DNA from: Cloacimonetes bacterium UBA6081
Lineage (GTDB): Bacteria; Cloacimonadota; Cloacimonadia; Cloacimonadales; Cloacimonadaceae
Direction: 5' to 3'
Assembly (NCBI GenBank): GCA_002428685.1
Contig: DIXL01000012.1
Location: 38,365-64,002, forward strand
Length of the DNA stretch: 25,638 bases
This document shows positions 19,627-25,638 of this stretch, piece by piece; the first letter of the stretch is position 1; each line of letters begins with the position of its first letter. The translations under genes were made by a program, and so were the position numbers. The notes under the pieces were generated by a model that worked only from the letters and a program-made list of their open reading frames with translations, was not told where the DNA came from and ran no database searches.

Positions 19627-19962
19627 ATGGATAAATCTGATTTCTTAGTCTGCGATGCTTCAGTTCCCTTGGTTACCTGCGATATTTTGCGGGACGAACT
19701 GCTGCTTTACAATCTTGATTCGCAGGCATTTGACGCTCTAACAAACCAGTTTAACCTGCTATCGCAAAAAGAGCTTACAAAAAGCACCAAAATCACCGAA
19801 CTTTCTGGAGGGCAACAAGTTATCCTAATGATTCTGTTAGCTCTTAATTCTCCGGCTCCCAAGCTTCACTATCTAAACATCTTCCGGGCACTGGATCCTC
19901 AGCGCAGACTGGAAGTGGGAAACCTGATTGCCAATAGCCCCAAACAGATAATAGTGGATTGA
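19627..19962 (+). CDS. Truncated ABC ATPase subunit carrying only the signature half (ECF-type)
   Basis: 111 aa from the ATG at 19627. It corresponds to an ECF/ABC ATPase from about the Q-loop onward. CDILRDELLLYNLD (18-31) aligns with the region after the Q-loop, and ELSGGQQ (58-64) is an intact signature. RALDPQRR (87-94) is the D-loop region, but the acid pair of Walker B is replaced (YLNIFRALDP where LDEPTSALDP is usual). The protein ends where the switch histidine should be. There is no Walker A half; the sequence directly upstream is tRNA-Ser. No ribosome binding site is visible in the 10-nt spacer, a T-run. It overlaps the next ATPase gene. It could be the signature-donating partner of a heterodimer or a decayed remnant. 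Confidence 0.7.
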   Translation: MDKSDFLVCDASVPLVTCDILRDELLLYNLDSQAFDALTNQFNLLSQKELTKSTKITELSGGQQVILMILLALNSPAPKLHYLNIFRALDPQRRLEVGNLIANSPKQIIVD

Positions 19963-20492
19963 GCCGGATGCTACACATTTCTTCAGGTGAGCTAACTTGC
20001 TGGCCGGGCTTTTCCCTAAAACTGGAGAGCGAGCTGAGCTTCCTGCCTGGCAACAGCTATCACCTGGTGGGCAATAATGGCAGCGGGAAAAGCAGTTTTA
20101 TCACCCAAATCTTGCTGCCCCTGCTTCAAAAACACGAAGCAAATCTATACCGCATCTATGTGCAGCAGTTGTTTCATATTCAGGGTTTTGCCATCAAGGC
20201 GCATGCGGCCATAAACAAACCGGAGCTAAAGTTGCGCAGTGAGCAGGATTGTCTGATATACCTTTTGCACAACCTCAGCGAAGCGATAGTCCGGCAAGCT
20301 CGACCAGTGTATCTTATTGTCGATGAAAGCCTGTATTTACCCGTGATTTACGATTATTTAAAGCAGTTTGGTTTTCCCCATTGCCTCATCTATAGCCATC
20401 ATGGCGCAAATCCACTTCCCACCCCGGATCACACCATCGCGTTCAAACCTCTTTCTGCAAATGTGAGCAGCGTTTATGAAACCGGTTTATAG
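19959..20492 (+). CDS. Compact ABC ATPase subunit with Walker A/B but degenerate signature (ECF-type)
   Basis: 177 aa from TTG at 19959, overlapping the previous stop; an ATG at 19968 is the alternative start. The N-terminal strand region (MLHISSGELTC, then LSFLPGNSYHLVG) leads to Walker A GNNGSGKS (38-45). YVQQ (67-70) fits the Q-loop, YLIVDE (118-123) is a good Walker B with catalytic Glu, and His147 in IYSHHG fits the H-switch. The signature position has LRSEQ (92-96) in place of LSGGQ, and the helical domain is short. At 177 aa it is well below the 250-280 aa usual for ECF ATPases. With the preceding protein it would supply the complementary half of one ATP site. Confidence 0.75.
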   Translation: MSRMLHISSGELTCWPGFSLKLESELSFLPGNSYHLVGNNGSGKSSFITQILLPLLQKHEANLYRIYVQQLFHIQGFAIKAHAAINKPELKLRSEQDCLIYLLHNLSEAIVRQARPVYLIVDESLYLPVIYDYLKQFGFPHCLIYSHHGANPLPTPDHTIAFKPLSANVSSVYETGL

Positions 20493-21108
20493 AATAGCCC
20501 TTAGTCTTGTTATCCTGCTTGCTTTTATCGTGCTGTTTTGTTTTGTCTGGCTGGAGAATTCAGCATATCAGGTCATCGGCCTTTGTTTGGTAACTTGCTA
20601 TTCAGTATTCTTTTTTGGGGTGCGGAAATTGCTGCGTGAGCTGCGGATTTTAGCTCCCTTCATGCTTTTTTTAGTGGCAATTTATGGCATGTTTGCGCTT
20701 CTGAACATAGGAGAGGGCACCGCATACTGGCTGCATTATGGCATAACTCGCAGTGCTTTGTTGGTAAGCACCTTGCTCTTCATGCAAATCATAATAGCCC
20801 AAATTGATATAGACGACATTCTAAATTTTCCTTTGCACATAAGCAAATTGAAGTATCTTATTCTGGGGAAGCTGCTGTTTATGGAAATTTCCGGTTCCTA
20901 TTCGCAGTTGTGTGTGTTTATGCAGTTCATTCCCACCCAACAATGTGAAAAGAGAAACCTGCTTGGTCGTGTGCGAAAGAGTATTACAGTTCTTTTGGCG
21001 TTGCTGATTTTTACGATCCGTGAGGCAACCGAAAAAGGGGAAATGATTGATGCCAGAATAAGTCATTGTTACAATGCAAGGGTGAAAACCCGCCAAAAAA
21101 GGAGTTGA
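20476..21108 (+). CDS. ECF transporter T component (EcfT/CbiQ-like)
   Basis: 210 aa membrane protein with about four to five hydrophobic helices (roughly 7-27, 31-48, 57-78, 90-110, 168-183). The C-terminal cytoplasmic part has REATEKGEMIDARIS (182-196), matching the EcfT pattern of a coupling helix ending in an Ala-Arg-Gly-type motif; here the Gly is Ile. The second, upstream coupling motif is not clear. EcfT links the ATPases to the substrate-binding S component. The start overlaps the ATPase gene by 17 nt and the S-component ATG is one base after its stop, so all four genes are translationally coupled. It is shorter than typical EcfT (about 250-270 aa). Confidence 0.75.
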   Translation: MKPVYRIALSLVILLAFIVLFCFVWLENSAYQVIGLCLVTCYSVFFFGVRKLLRELRILAPFMLFLVAIYGMFALLNIGEGTAYWLHYGITRSALLVSTLLFMQIIIAQIDIDDILNFPLHISKLKYLILGKLLFMEISGSYSQLCVFMQFIPTQQCEKRNLLGRVRKSITVLLALLIFTIREATEKGEMIDARISHCYNARVKTRQKRS

Positions 21109-21109
21109 G

Positions 21110-21577
21110 ATGAAATGGTATATTGTAGTAGGGTTAACGGTTTTGGTTTGTGTAACTACGCTCTTGGTGCGGATTCCTATTCCGGGGGGCGGATATTTTA
21201 ATCTGGGTGATGTGATGATTGTCTTTTGCGGGCTGTTTTATGGCTGGAAAGTAGGTTTGATTGCGGGAGGAATTGGCTCTGCCCTGGCAGACATCATCGG
21301 TTTCCCCGTTTTTGCTCCCATCACTTTGGTGGCCAAAGGGCTGGAAGGCTTAATCAGCGGACTGGCAAAAAAAGGTAACAATCTGCAAAGTTACCTCTAT
21401 CCCCTATTAGCTGTTATCGTAATGGTTGCCGGATATTTTGTCGGCAGCTGGATTTTCCCCAATCTTGGCAAGGCTGTAGCCTTCGCCGATTTGCCTATGA
21501 ACATTGTTCAAGCCGCTGTGGGTTTCTCCGGAGGCAGAATCCTGTTTGGAGCTTACAAACGCATCACTGAAGAGTAA
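21110..21577 (+). CDS. ECF transporter S component (substrate-binding membrane protein)
   Basis: 155 aa with about five to six hydrophobic segments. IPIPGGGYFNLGD (22-34) followed by GLFYGWKVGLIAGGIGSALADI and LVAKGLEGLISGL is characteristic of S components, which bind a vitamin or its precursor in the membrane plane. I cannot assign the ligand: family members with the GGYFNLGD motif handle different vitamins, and it does not look like BioY. AAGGAG lies 6 nt before the ATG. It is the last gene of the cluster, followed by a hairpin repeat and a terminator. No riboswitch is evident near the ECF genes. Confidence 0.8.
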   Translation: MKWYIVVGLTVLVCVTTLLVRIPIPGGGYFNLGDVMIVFCGLFYGWKVGLIAGGIGSALADIIGFPVFAPITLVAKGLEGLISGLAKKGNNLQSYLYPLLAVIVMVAGYFVGSWIFPNLGKAVAFADLPMNIVQAAVGFSGGRILFGAYKRITEE

Positions 21578-21623
21578 GCCAGAGCATGCCATTCATCACA
21601 AGCTGCTTATTCTCCCCAAGCTT

Positions 21624-21681
21624 GCACTACTATATCATTACTATGGCACTGCTATGGCATTACTGGGAATTATAGTAGTGC
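21624..21681. repeat. Hairpin with 11-nt periodic units
   Basis: GCACTACTATA (21624-21634) pairs perfectly with TATAGTAGTGC (21671-21681) around a 36-nt loop. The span 21629-21672 divides into four degenerate 11-nt units: ACTATATCATT, ACTATGGCACT, GCTATGGCATT, ACTGGGAATTA. Unit length and the CATT/TATGG words link it to the element at 3834-3902. No T-run follows, so it is not an obvious terminator. The rest of the 246-bp spacer between the convergent genes holds only the terminator at 21773-21803. Confidence 0.65.
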
Positions 21682-21772
21682 CTCACTAATCCATCAGTTA
21701 TAAACAAGAAATAGTTAGAAGCAGGCTGCCATCCCCAGGCAGGTGCGTTTAGTTAAAAGGCTGAACAAAAAG

Positions 21773-21803
21773 AAACCCCGGAAGCCAAGACTACCGGGGG
21801 TTT
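21773..21803. terminator. Bidirectional terminator between convergent genes
   Basis: AAACCCCGG (21773-21781) pairs with CCGGGGGTTT (21794-21803), with one bulged G, around a 12-nt loop. A-rich sequence lies on the left and TTTATAG on the right, so it can act on both strands. It sits between the end of the ECF S gene (21577, plus) and the end of the porin-like gene (21824, minus). Confidence 0.75.
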
Positions 21804-21823
21804 ATAGCTTGTGAAGCTGCTAC

Positions 21824-22885
21824 TTAAAAATTAGCCTCAAGAGTTGCTCCCAGCATCATATCATTTTGTTCCGGAGTATCATGAATTCCAATAGCTGCAA
21901 AAACAGCAGCAGACAGGAAATCCGGAATCAATGTCCTTTCCATGCCCACGTTTACTTCCATACCGATATCGGTGAGCAAACCGGCAGCGGCAAAGAGCTT
22001 ACCCTGTTCGCAAACGGCATATTTCATATTGCCAACTATGCTCATAAAGGCATCGGTATTGTGCTCATAAGGATTGTTCCAATATAAGTTTACGCCATCG
22101 TGGTGGGTTCCGATACCATACAGATACAATCCGTTCTGATACCAGGAGCTGAGGGTGGTTAAACCATTTTCTGCGGCAAACAGCAAGTCTCCGCCAACTT
22201 CCAGGGCACCAAGCCCGGCATTGGCCTTCACAGCAACGCCCATTCCCATTTCTTCGCGTCTGTATTGGTAATCCAGGAAGGGATTGATATCCAGGTTCAG
22301 CGGGCCAGCCTGCAGGGTTACATAGGGAAGCGCACTGATGGTTTCCATTTTAACTCCATCCACATATCCGGCCAAGGCTGTGATACCCCAGGCAACTGGA
22401 GCTTCGGTTTGCAAATTCAGCATCCACCAGGTGCTGTGCATATTATTCAAGGGGAATTTCATCATGCCAAAATCTGTTTTAAATCCGGCCAGATTATCCA
22501 TATTGAGTATTGCACCAGTGATATAGTAATCAAAAACCAAACCACGATGATCTGCCCAGTATTGCTTACCTATTTTCAGATTTGCTCCCAGAGAGTTAAT
22601 CCGGTAATCAATGTAGGCTTCGTTGGTATTCACCTGATATGATGCGGTTGTGCTTCCCCAGGTAAAATCACCCACTTCAAAAGCAGTGCGAAGATCCAAA
22701 TCATTTACTACATTGGCATCAAATTCCAGACGGAAACGGCTGTCAATATAGTTGCTCAGGTGTTCAGAGTTATCATCATACATGGCAGTGCCACGGGTTC
22801 TGAATTCACCCATCCACTCCAAATCAATGGCTCCTAACAAGCCAAACAGCATTAGGGCAGCAACAAGGACAATTAGTTTTTTCAT
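21824..22885 (-). CDS. Porin-like outer-membrane beta-barrel protein
   Basis: 353 aa. A classical signal peptide (MKKLIVLVAALMLFGLLGA) is followed by alternating short beta strands with aromatic girdle residues. The protein ends in ATLEANF; a terminal Phe is the usual recognition signal for the BAM complex. DLEWMGEFRTRGTAMYDD and SRFRLEFDANV resemble the first strands of alginate-export-type or general porins, but I do not assign a family. The ATG has AAGGAG upstream and a near-consensus promoter, and the gene stands alone with a strong terminator, which suggests high constitutive expression. Confidence 0.82.
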   Translation of the reverse strand: MKKLIVLVAALMLFGLLGAIDLEWMGEFRTRGTAMYDDNSEHLSNYIDSRFRLEFDANVVNDLDLRTAFEVGDFTWGSTTASYQVNTNEAYIDYRINSLGANLKIGKQYWADHRGLVFDYYITGAILNMDNLAGFKTDFGMMKFPLNNMHSTWWMLNLQTEAPVAWGITALAGYVDGVKMETISALPYVTLQAGPLNLDINPFLDYQYRREEMGMGVAVKANAGLGALEVGGDLLFAAENGLTTLSSWYQNGLYLYGIGTHHDGVNLYWNNPYEHNTDAFMSIVGNMKYAVCEQGKLFAAAGLLTDIGMEVNVGMERTLIPDFLSAAVFAAIGIHDTPEQNDMMLGATLEANF

Positions 22886-22921
22886 ATGGTCTCCTTTTTT
22901 TTGTGTATTCGATTTAGAACC

Positions 22922-22950
22922 AATATAAGCTATATACCTATGTTTGTCAA
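22922..22950 (-). promoter_or_regulatory. Near-consensus sigma-70-type promoter of the porin-like gene
   Basis: On the minus strand, TTGACA (22945-22950) is followed after 17 bp by TATATT (22922-22927), 11 of 12 consensus bases with ideal spacing. It lies about 40 bp before the ATG at 22885 and just after the stop of the upstream dehydrogenase gene. Confidence 0.8.
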
Positions 22951-22957
22951 GTCCAGC

Positions 22958-24046
22958 CTACAATTGCAGCATATTTATGCCCAATTCCTGTTGCATTATC
23001 TGGATGGCTTTTTCCAAATTTGGGATGATGGGCACCCCTTCACGGCGCACCCTTTGTTCTATCTCAAATTCTTTCTCTCCAGCTACATAGATGCGGTTTT
23101 TGCCCGGAAAAAGTTGTGAGCTTTGCAGTTCACGACAAATGGCTCCGGTGGTTTTTTTAAAATTTTCCAGCTCGGTGAAAAAATCTATATTGATGGCCAT
23201 AAAAAAATGTCCCAAACAATAGGGGGCTGGTTTTCCGGCTGCATCCTGACCCAACAAACCATTCAAATAACTGCCATCCTGCAGCGAAGCGCACAAAATT
23301 TCCACCATCGTGCCCAACCCATAGCCCTTGTGGCTACCGCAAACTTCTTCGGTTCCACCGATGGGCAGCATGCTGGCCTTTTGCAAAATCAAATCCACCA
23401 GCAAGCCGTTTGTATCGGTGTAGGGTTTGCCATCCAGGTCTATAGCCCAACCTTCGGGAGTGGGTTTTTCTTCCCGGGCATATTGTTCCACCTTTCCACG
23501 CTGCGAAATTGAGGTGGCAGCATCATACAGAAAGGGATAGGGGAGATCAGATGGTGCGCCAAAACAGATTGGATTGGTGCCCAGCAGCGGACTTACTCCA
23601 TTGGTAGGACAAATGGAAGGGCGGGCATTGGTAAAAGTGAGGCCAATCATATCCTGCTTCGTGGCCATTTCTGCATAAAACCCGCAAATGCCATAATGGG
23701 TGGAATTACGCACTGCCACACTGCCCAGCCCAAATTGTTTGGCCTTGTCTATGGCAGTTTGCATAGCTTTTTTGGCAATAACATGCCCCATGCCATGATT
23801 GCCATCCCACACAGCGGTGGCATATTTATTGCGGAGAACATCTATCTTGGTAAGGGGATTTTGAATACCGGCCTTAATGCGGTCATAATACATCTTCAGC
23901 CGTCCAATCCCATGCGACTCTATGCCTTTTAAATCGCTGGCAATCAGAACTTCACTGCAAATTGCAGCATCCCCGGCCGGAACGCCAATGCGGGTAAAAA
24001 CCTCGGTCATAAAGCCTTGTAAGTCTGCTACCGGTAAATGTTTCAT
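22958..24046 (-). CDS. Malate/L-lactate dehydrogenase-family (Ldh_2) oxidoreductase
   Basis: 362 aa NAD(P)-dependent 2-hydroxyacid dehydrogenase of the Ldh_2 family, unrelated in fold to classical LDH/MDH. Family blocks seen are SDLKGIESHGIGRLKMYYDRI (53-73) with the conserved SHG, STHYGICGFYA (about 115-125), SICPTNGVSPLLGTNPICFG, and EEVCGSHKGYGLGTMVE. The substrate may be malate, lactate, ureidoglycolate or another 2-hydroxyacid. The ATG overlaps the stop of the decarboxylase gene (ATGA), so the two are translated together. Confidence 0.9.
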   Translation of the reverse strand: MKHLPVADLQGFMTEVFTRIGVPAGDAAICSEVLIASDLKGIESHGIGRLKMYYDRIKAGIQNPLTKIDVLRNKYATAVWDGNHGMGHVIAKKAMQTAIDKAKQFGLGSVAVRNSTHYGICGFYAEMATKQDMIGLTFTNARPSICPTNGVSPLLGTNPICFGAPSDLPYPFLYDAATSISQRGKVEQYAREEKPTPEGWAIDLDGKPYTDTNGLLVDLILQKASMLPIGGTEEVCGSHKGYGLGTMVEILCASLQDGSYLNGLLGQDAAGKPAPYCLGHFFMAINIDFFTELENFKKTTGAICRELQSSQLFPGKNRIYVAGEKEFEIEQRVRREGVPIIPNLEKAIQIMQQELGINMLQL

Positions 24047-25239
24047 ACATCATCTCCTTGGTTGTCGCGGTAAATTACAGATTTCAGGGGTGGAAAGCCA
24101 TTGAAATTCACACTTGAATAGCTTTGCGTGTAAGCTCCGGTGGTAAAGATGTATGCTCTATCTCCGGGTAAAACACCTTCCGGCATGTGGTAGTGAAAGT
24201 GTTCGTACAAAATATCCATGCTGTCGCAGGTTGGCCCTGCCAGGATGATCTCTTCTGCCAGGCCTTCTTTGGGGAAATAGATGGGAAACTTGATGGATTC
24301 GTCAATGGTTTCAATCAAGCCGCCAAACTTACCCACATCCAGATACACCCATTGATACAGATTGTTTTTAGATTTCCTGCTGATATTTACCACTTCGGAA
24401 ACAATGATGCCTGCATCCGCAACCAACGACCGTCCCGGCTCCAGAATTATTTCAGGGAGGTTGTCGCCAAAGTCTTCACTTATAAAGCGCAGGATTTCTT
24501 CCGTGTATTCTTTAACAGAAAAGGTGGGATCGACATAATTGGCTGGAAAGCCACCGCCAATGTTAATCATTTTAAGCTCAATTCCTTCTTCGGCCACGGC
24601 GTCAAAAAGGTATTTGCAACGGGCTACGGCGTCGTCCCATTGTCCTATATCCCGCTGCTGAGAACCGACATGAAAAGAAATTCCCCATGGGGTTAAGCCC
24701 ATTTCCACAGCCTGCAGAATAAGGTGATAAATAGTATCAGGATGCGAACCAAACTTGCGGCTGAGTGGCCAATCTGCCCCGGTGCCTTCGGTTAAAATCC
24801 TAAAGAAAATCTTTGCTCCGGGAGCGTTTTCGGCAATATTAATCAGGTCAAATTCGCTGTCTGTGGCAAATAGACGCACTCCATGATCGTAAAAGTATTT
24901 GATGTCCGATTTCTTTTTGATGGTATTGCCATAGCTGATACGTGTGGGGTCTATGCCCAAACGCAGCATTTGATCCAGTTCATAGCGGCTGGCAACATCA
25001 AAGTTTGAACCCAAATCGGCCAGCAATCTAACCACTTCGTCCATGGGATTTGCTTTCACAGCATAATATATCTTTGCCAGAGGCAGGCTGGCTTGCAATT
25101 CGGTGTATTTACTTTTAATCAAATCCAAATCCACTACCAGGCAGGGAGTGGGCAGGTCTGACGAAAAATCCCTTATCTGTTCAAAACGCTCGGGGTTTAT
25201 GTATCGCCCCACATTAAAGTGATATGGCTCTTTATACAC
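24043..25239 (-). CDS. Ornithine/lysine-type PLP-dependent decarboxylase (fold III)
   Basis: 398 aa. It probably decarboxylates ornithine and/or lysine to putrescine or cadaverine. The PLP lysine is Lys62 in YAVKANP; HVGSQ (190-194), GGGFP (228-232) and EPGRSLV (267-273) hold the cofactor phosphate and ring. GPTCDSMD (335-342) carries the active-site Cys338 and Asp of the second subunit, as in eukaryotic-type ODC, and SVNFNGFPP closes the protein. These features separate it from diaminopimelate decarboxylase. The start is GTG at 25239, with AGAGG about 9 nt upstream; an ATG five bases earlier is out of frame. It is the first gene of a two-gene operon with the Ldh_2 enzyme. Confidence 0.9.
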   Translation of the reverse strand: MYKEPYHFNVGRYINPERFEQIRDFSSDLPTPCLVVDLDLIKSKYTELQASLPLAKIYYAVKANPMDEVVRLLADLGSNFDVASRYELDQMLRLGIDPTRISYGNTIKKKSDIKYFYDHGVRLFATDSEFDLINIAENAPGAKIFFRILTEGTGADWPLSRKFGSHPDTIYHLILQAVEMGLTPWGISFHVGSQQRDIGQWDDAVARCKYLFDAVAEEGIELKMINIGGGFPANYVDPTFSVKEYTEEILRFISEDFGDNLPEIILEPGRSLVADAGIIVSEVVNISRKSKNNLYQWVYLDVGKFGGLIETIDESIKFPIYFPKEGLAEEIILAGPTCDSMDILYEHFHYHMPEGVLPGDRAYIFTTGAYTQSYSSVNFNGFPPLKSVIYRDNQGDDV

Positions 25240-25271
25240 GGCATTGTCCTCTTGTTTTTTATTGAGCTTCC

Positions 25272-25300
25272 CTAATAAATTGATAGCCAGATTATGTCAA
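25272..25300 (-). promoter_or_regulatory. Possible sigma-70-type promoter of the decarboxylase operon
   Basis: On the minus strand, TTGACA (25295-25300) is followed after 17 bp by TATTAG (25272-25277), which matches four of six -10 bases. It lies about 33 bp upstream of the GTG start at 25239, the expected distance. Confidence 0.5.
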
Positions 25301-25358
25301 ATAAAAACTCTACGATTGTTTAGGGTTTTGTCAAGAAACTCATGGAGCAAGATATTAC

Positions 25359-25638
25359 TGTCGTTCCCGCCTCCAAGACTGTGTGAAAACTATATCACAA
25401 AAGCAGGTTGAGTCCCGTGAAGGTTACGCTTTACCGCAAGGATGGCGAGTGAAAACTATATCACAAAAGCAGGTTGAGTCCCGTGGGGACGAGATTTCAG
25501 ATAGTATTATGCGATCCTGAGAAACCTTTATGAGTCCCTTCGGGACGGCATAGTAACCACTTATTTGTTTGGAAGTTGGACATCTTATACTATCTGAAGT
25601 TGGACATCTTATACTATCTGAACCCAAATGAAACGGAT
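25359..25638. repeat. Second copy of the large dispersed element, tandemly duplicated, running off the window
   Basis: It begins TGTCGTTCCCGC like the arms of the 975-1274 element and is colinear with the reverse complement of that element: GACGAGATTTCAGATAG, ATTATGCGATCCTGA, ACCTTTATGAGTCCCTTCGG and TTGGAAGTT all recur in the same order. It differs by two internal duplications: a 37-bp sequence at 25383-25419 repeated exactly at 25449-25485, and a 24-bp sequence at 25573-25596 repeated exactly and in tandem at 25597-25620. No gene is present; the open frame across it reads the same spurious peptide as the other copy. The stretch 25301-25358 shows nothing further. Confidence 0.75.
25573..25620. 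repeat. Two perfect 24-bp tandem copies
   Basis: The 24-bp unit starting AAGTTGGACATC and ending ATACTATCTG is present twice without a mismatch, inside the dispersed element. Its last bases, CTATCTG, are the same motif that borders the inverted arms of the copy at 975-1274. Confidence 0.85.

Noticed and set aside
19627..20492. One ABC ATPase gene broken by a frameshift
   Set aside because: The order is wrong: signature and D-loop come before Walker A, and the two frames meet at a stop/start overlap. No single-base change would give a normal ATPase; they are two separate partial subunits.
21110..21577. S component as biotin transporter BioY, suggested by birA in the window
   Set aside because: The sequence lacks BioY-like motifs and instead has the GGYFNLGD pattern of other S components; birA is 13 kb away in another operon.
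23123..23512. 129-codon plus-strand ORF
   Set aside because: It is antisense to the Ldh_2 dehydrogenase gene, whose conserved motifs fix the minus-strand frame; same for the ORF at 24187-24696 opposite the decarboxylase.
25383..25485. Repeats resembling a CRISPR array
   Set aside because: Only two copies, 37 bp each, separated by 29 bp and embedded in a dispersed element with another copy in the window; no cas genes.

Overview
The window looks like chromosome of a Gram-negative, FCB-group bacterium. The best guess is a member of Candidatus Cloacimonadota. The reasons are a secreted protein ending in a type IX secretion (T9SS) sorting domain, several outer-membrane beta-barrels and lipoproteins, moderate GC, and many intergenic hairpin repeats. 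The phylum call is an inference from gene style, not from a marker-gene search.

Layout. 1-1288: a repeat fragment, a frameshifted secreted FN3/T9SS-sorted protein, and a 300-bp element bounded by 83-bp inverted repeats. 1289-3670 (minus): a small operon of a TetR regulator, an outer-membrane protein and a polysaccharide deacetylase lipoprotein. 3834-3902: a hairpin built from 11-nt units. 3976-8416 (plus): a tightly overlapping cofactor and tRNA-modification operon, coaBC - SDR - DUF3108 protein - queA - birA. 8604-10268: a TPR lipoprotein, followed by a hairpin terminator. 10340-12167: a patatin-like phospholipase with its own promoter, then a methyltransferase. 12232-21577 (plus): one long, almost gapless cluster, rho - TPR/SPOR protein - mutS - parvulin-like chaperone - tadA - tRNA-Ser(CGA) - an ECF-type transporter (two partial ATPases, T component, S component). 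It ends at a terminator shared with the opposing porin-like gene (21824-22885, minus), which has a near-consensus promoter. 22958-25239 (minus): an ornithine/lysine-type decarboxylase and a malate/L-lactate dehydrogenase-family oxidoreductase with an ATGA overlap. 25359-25638: a second, tandemly duplicated copy of the element seen at 975-1274, running off the window.

The most unusual part is the ECF transporter at 19627-21577. Its two ATPase subunits are both incomplete, but in complementary ways. The first (111 aa) keeps the LSGGQ signature and D-loop but has no Walker A half and no Walker B acid pair. The second (177 aa) keeps Walker A, Q-loop, Walker B and the switch histidine but has lost a recognisable LSGGQ. 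Together they could form exactly one good composite ATP site. The first begins 10 nt after the tRNA-Ser gene, which also suggests how its N-terminal half was lost. Decay into a non-functional transporter is the main alternative.
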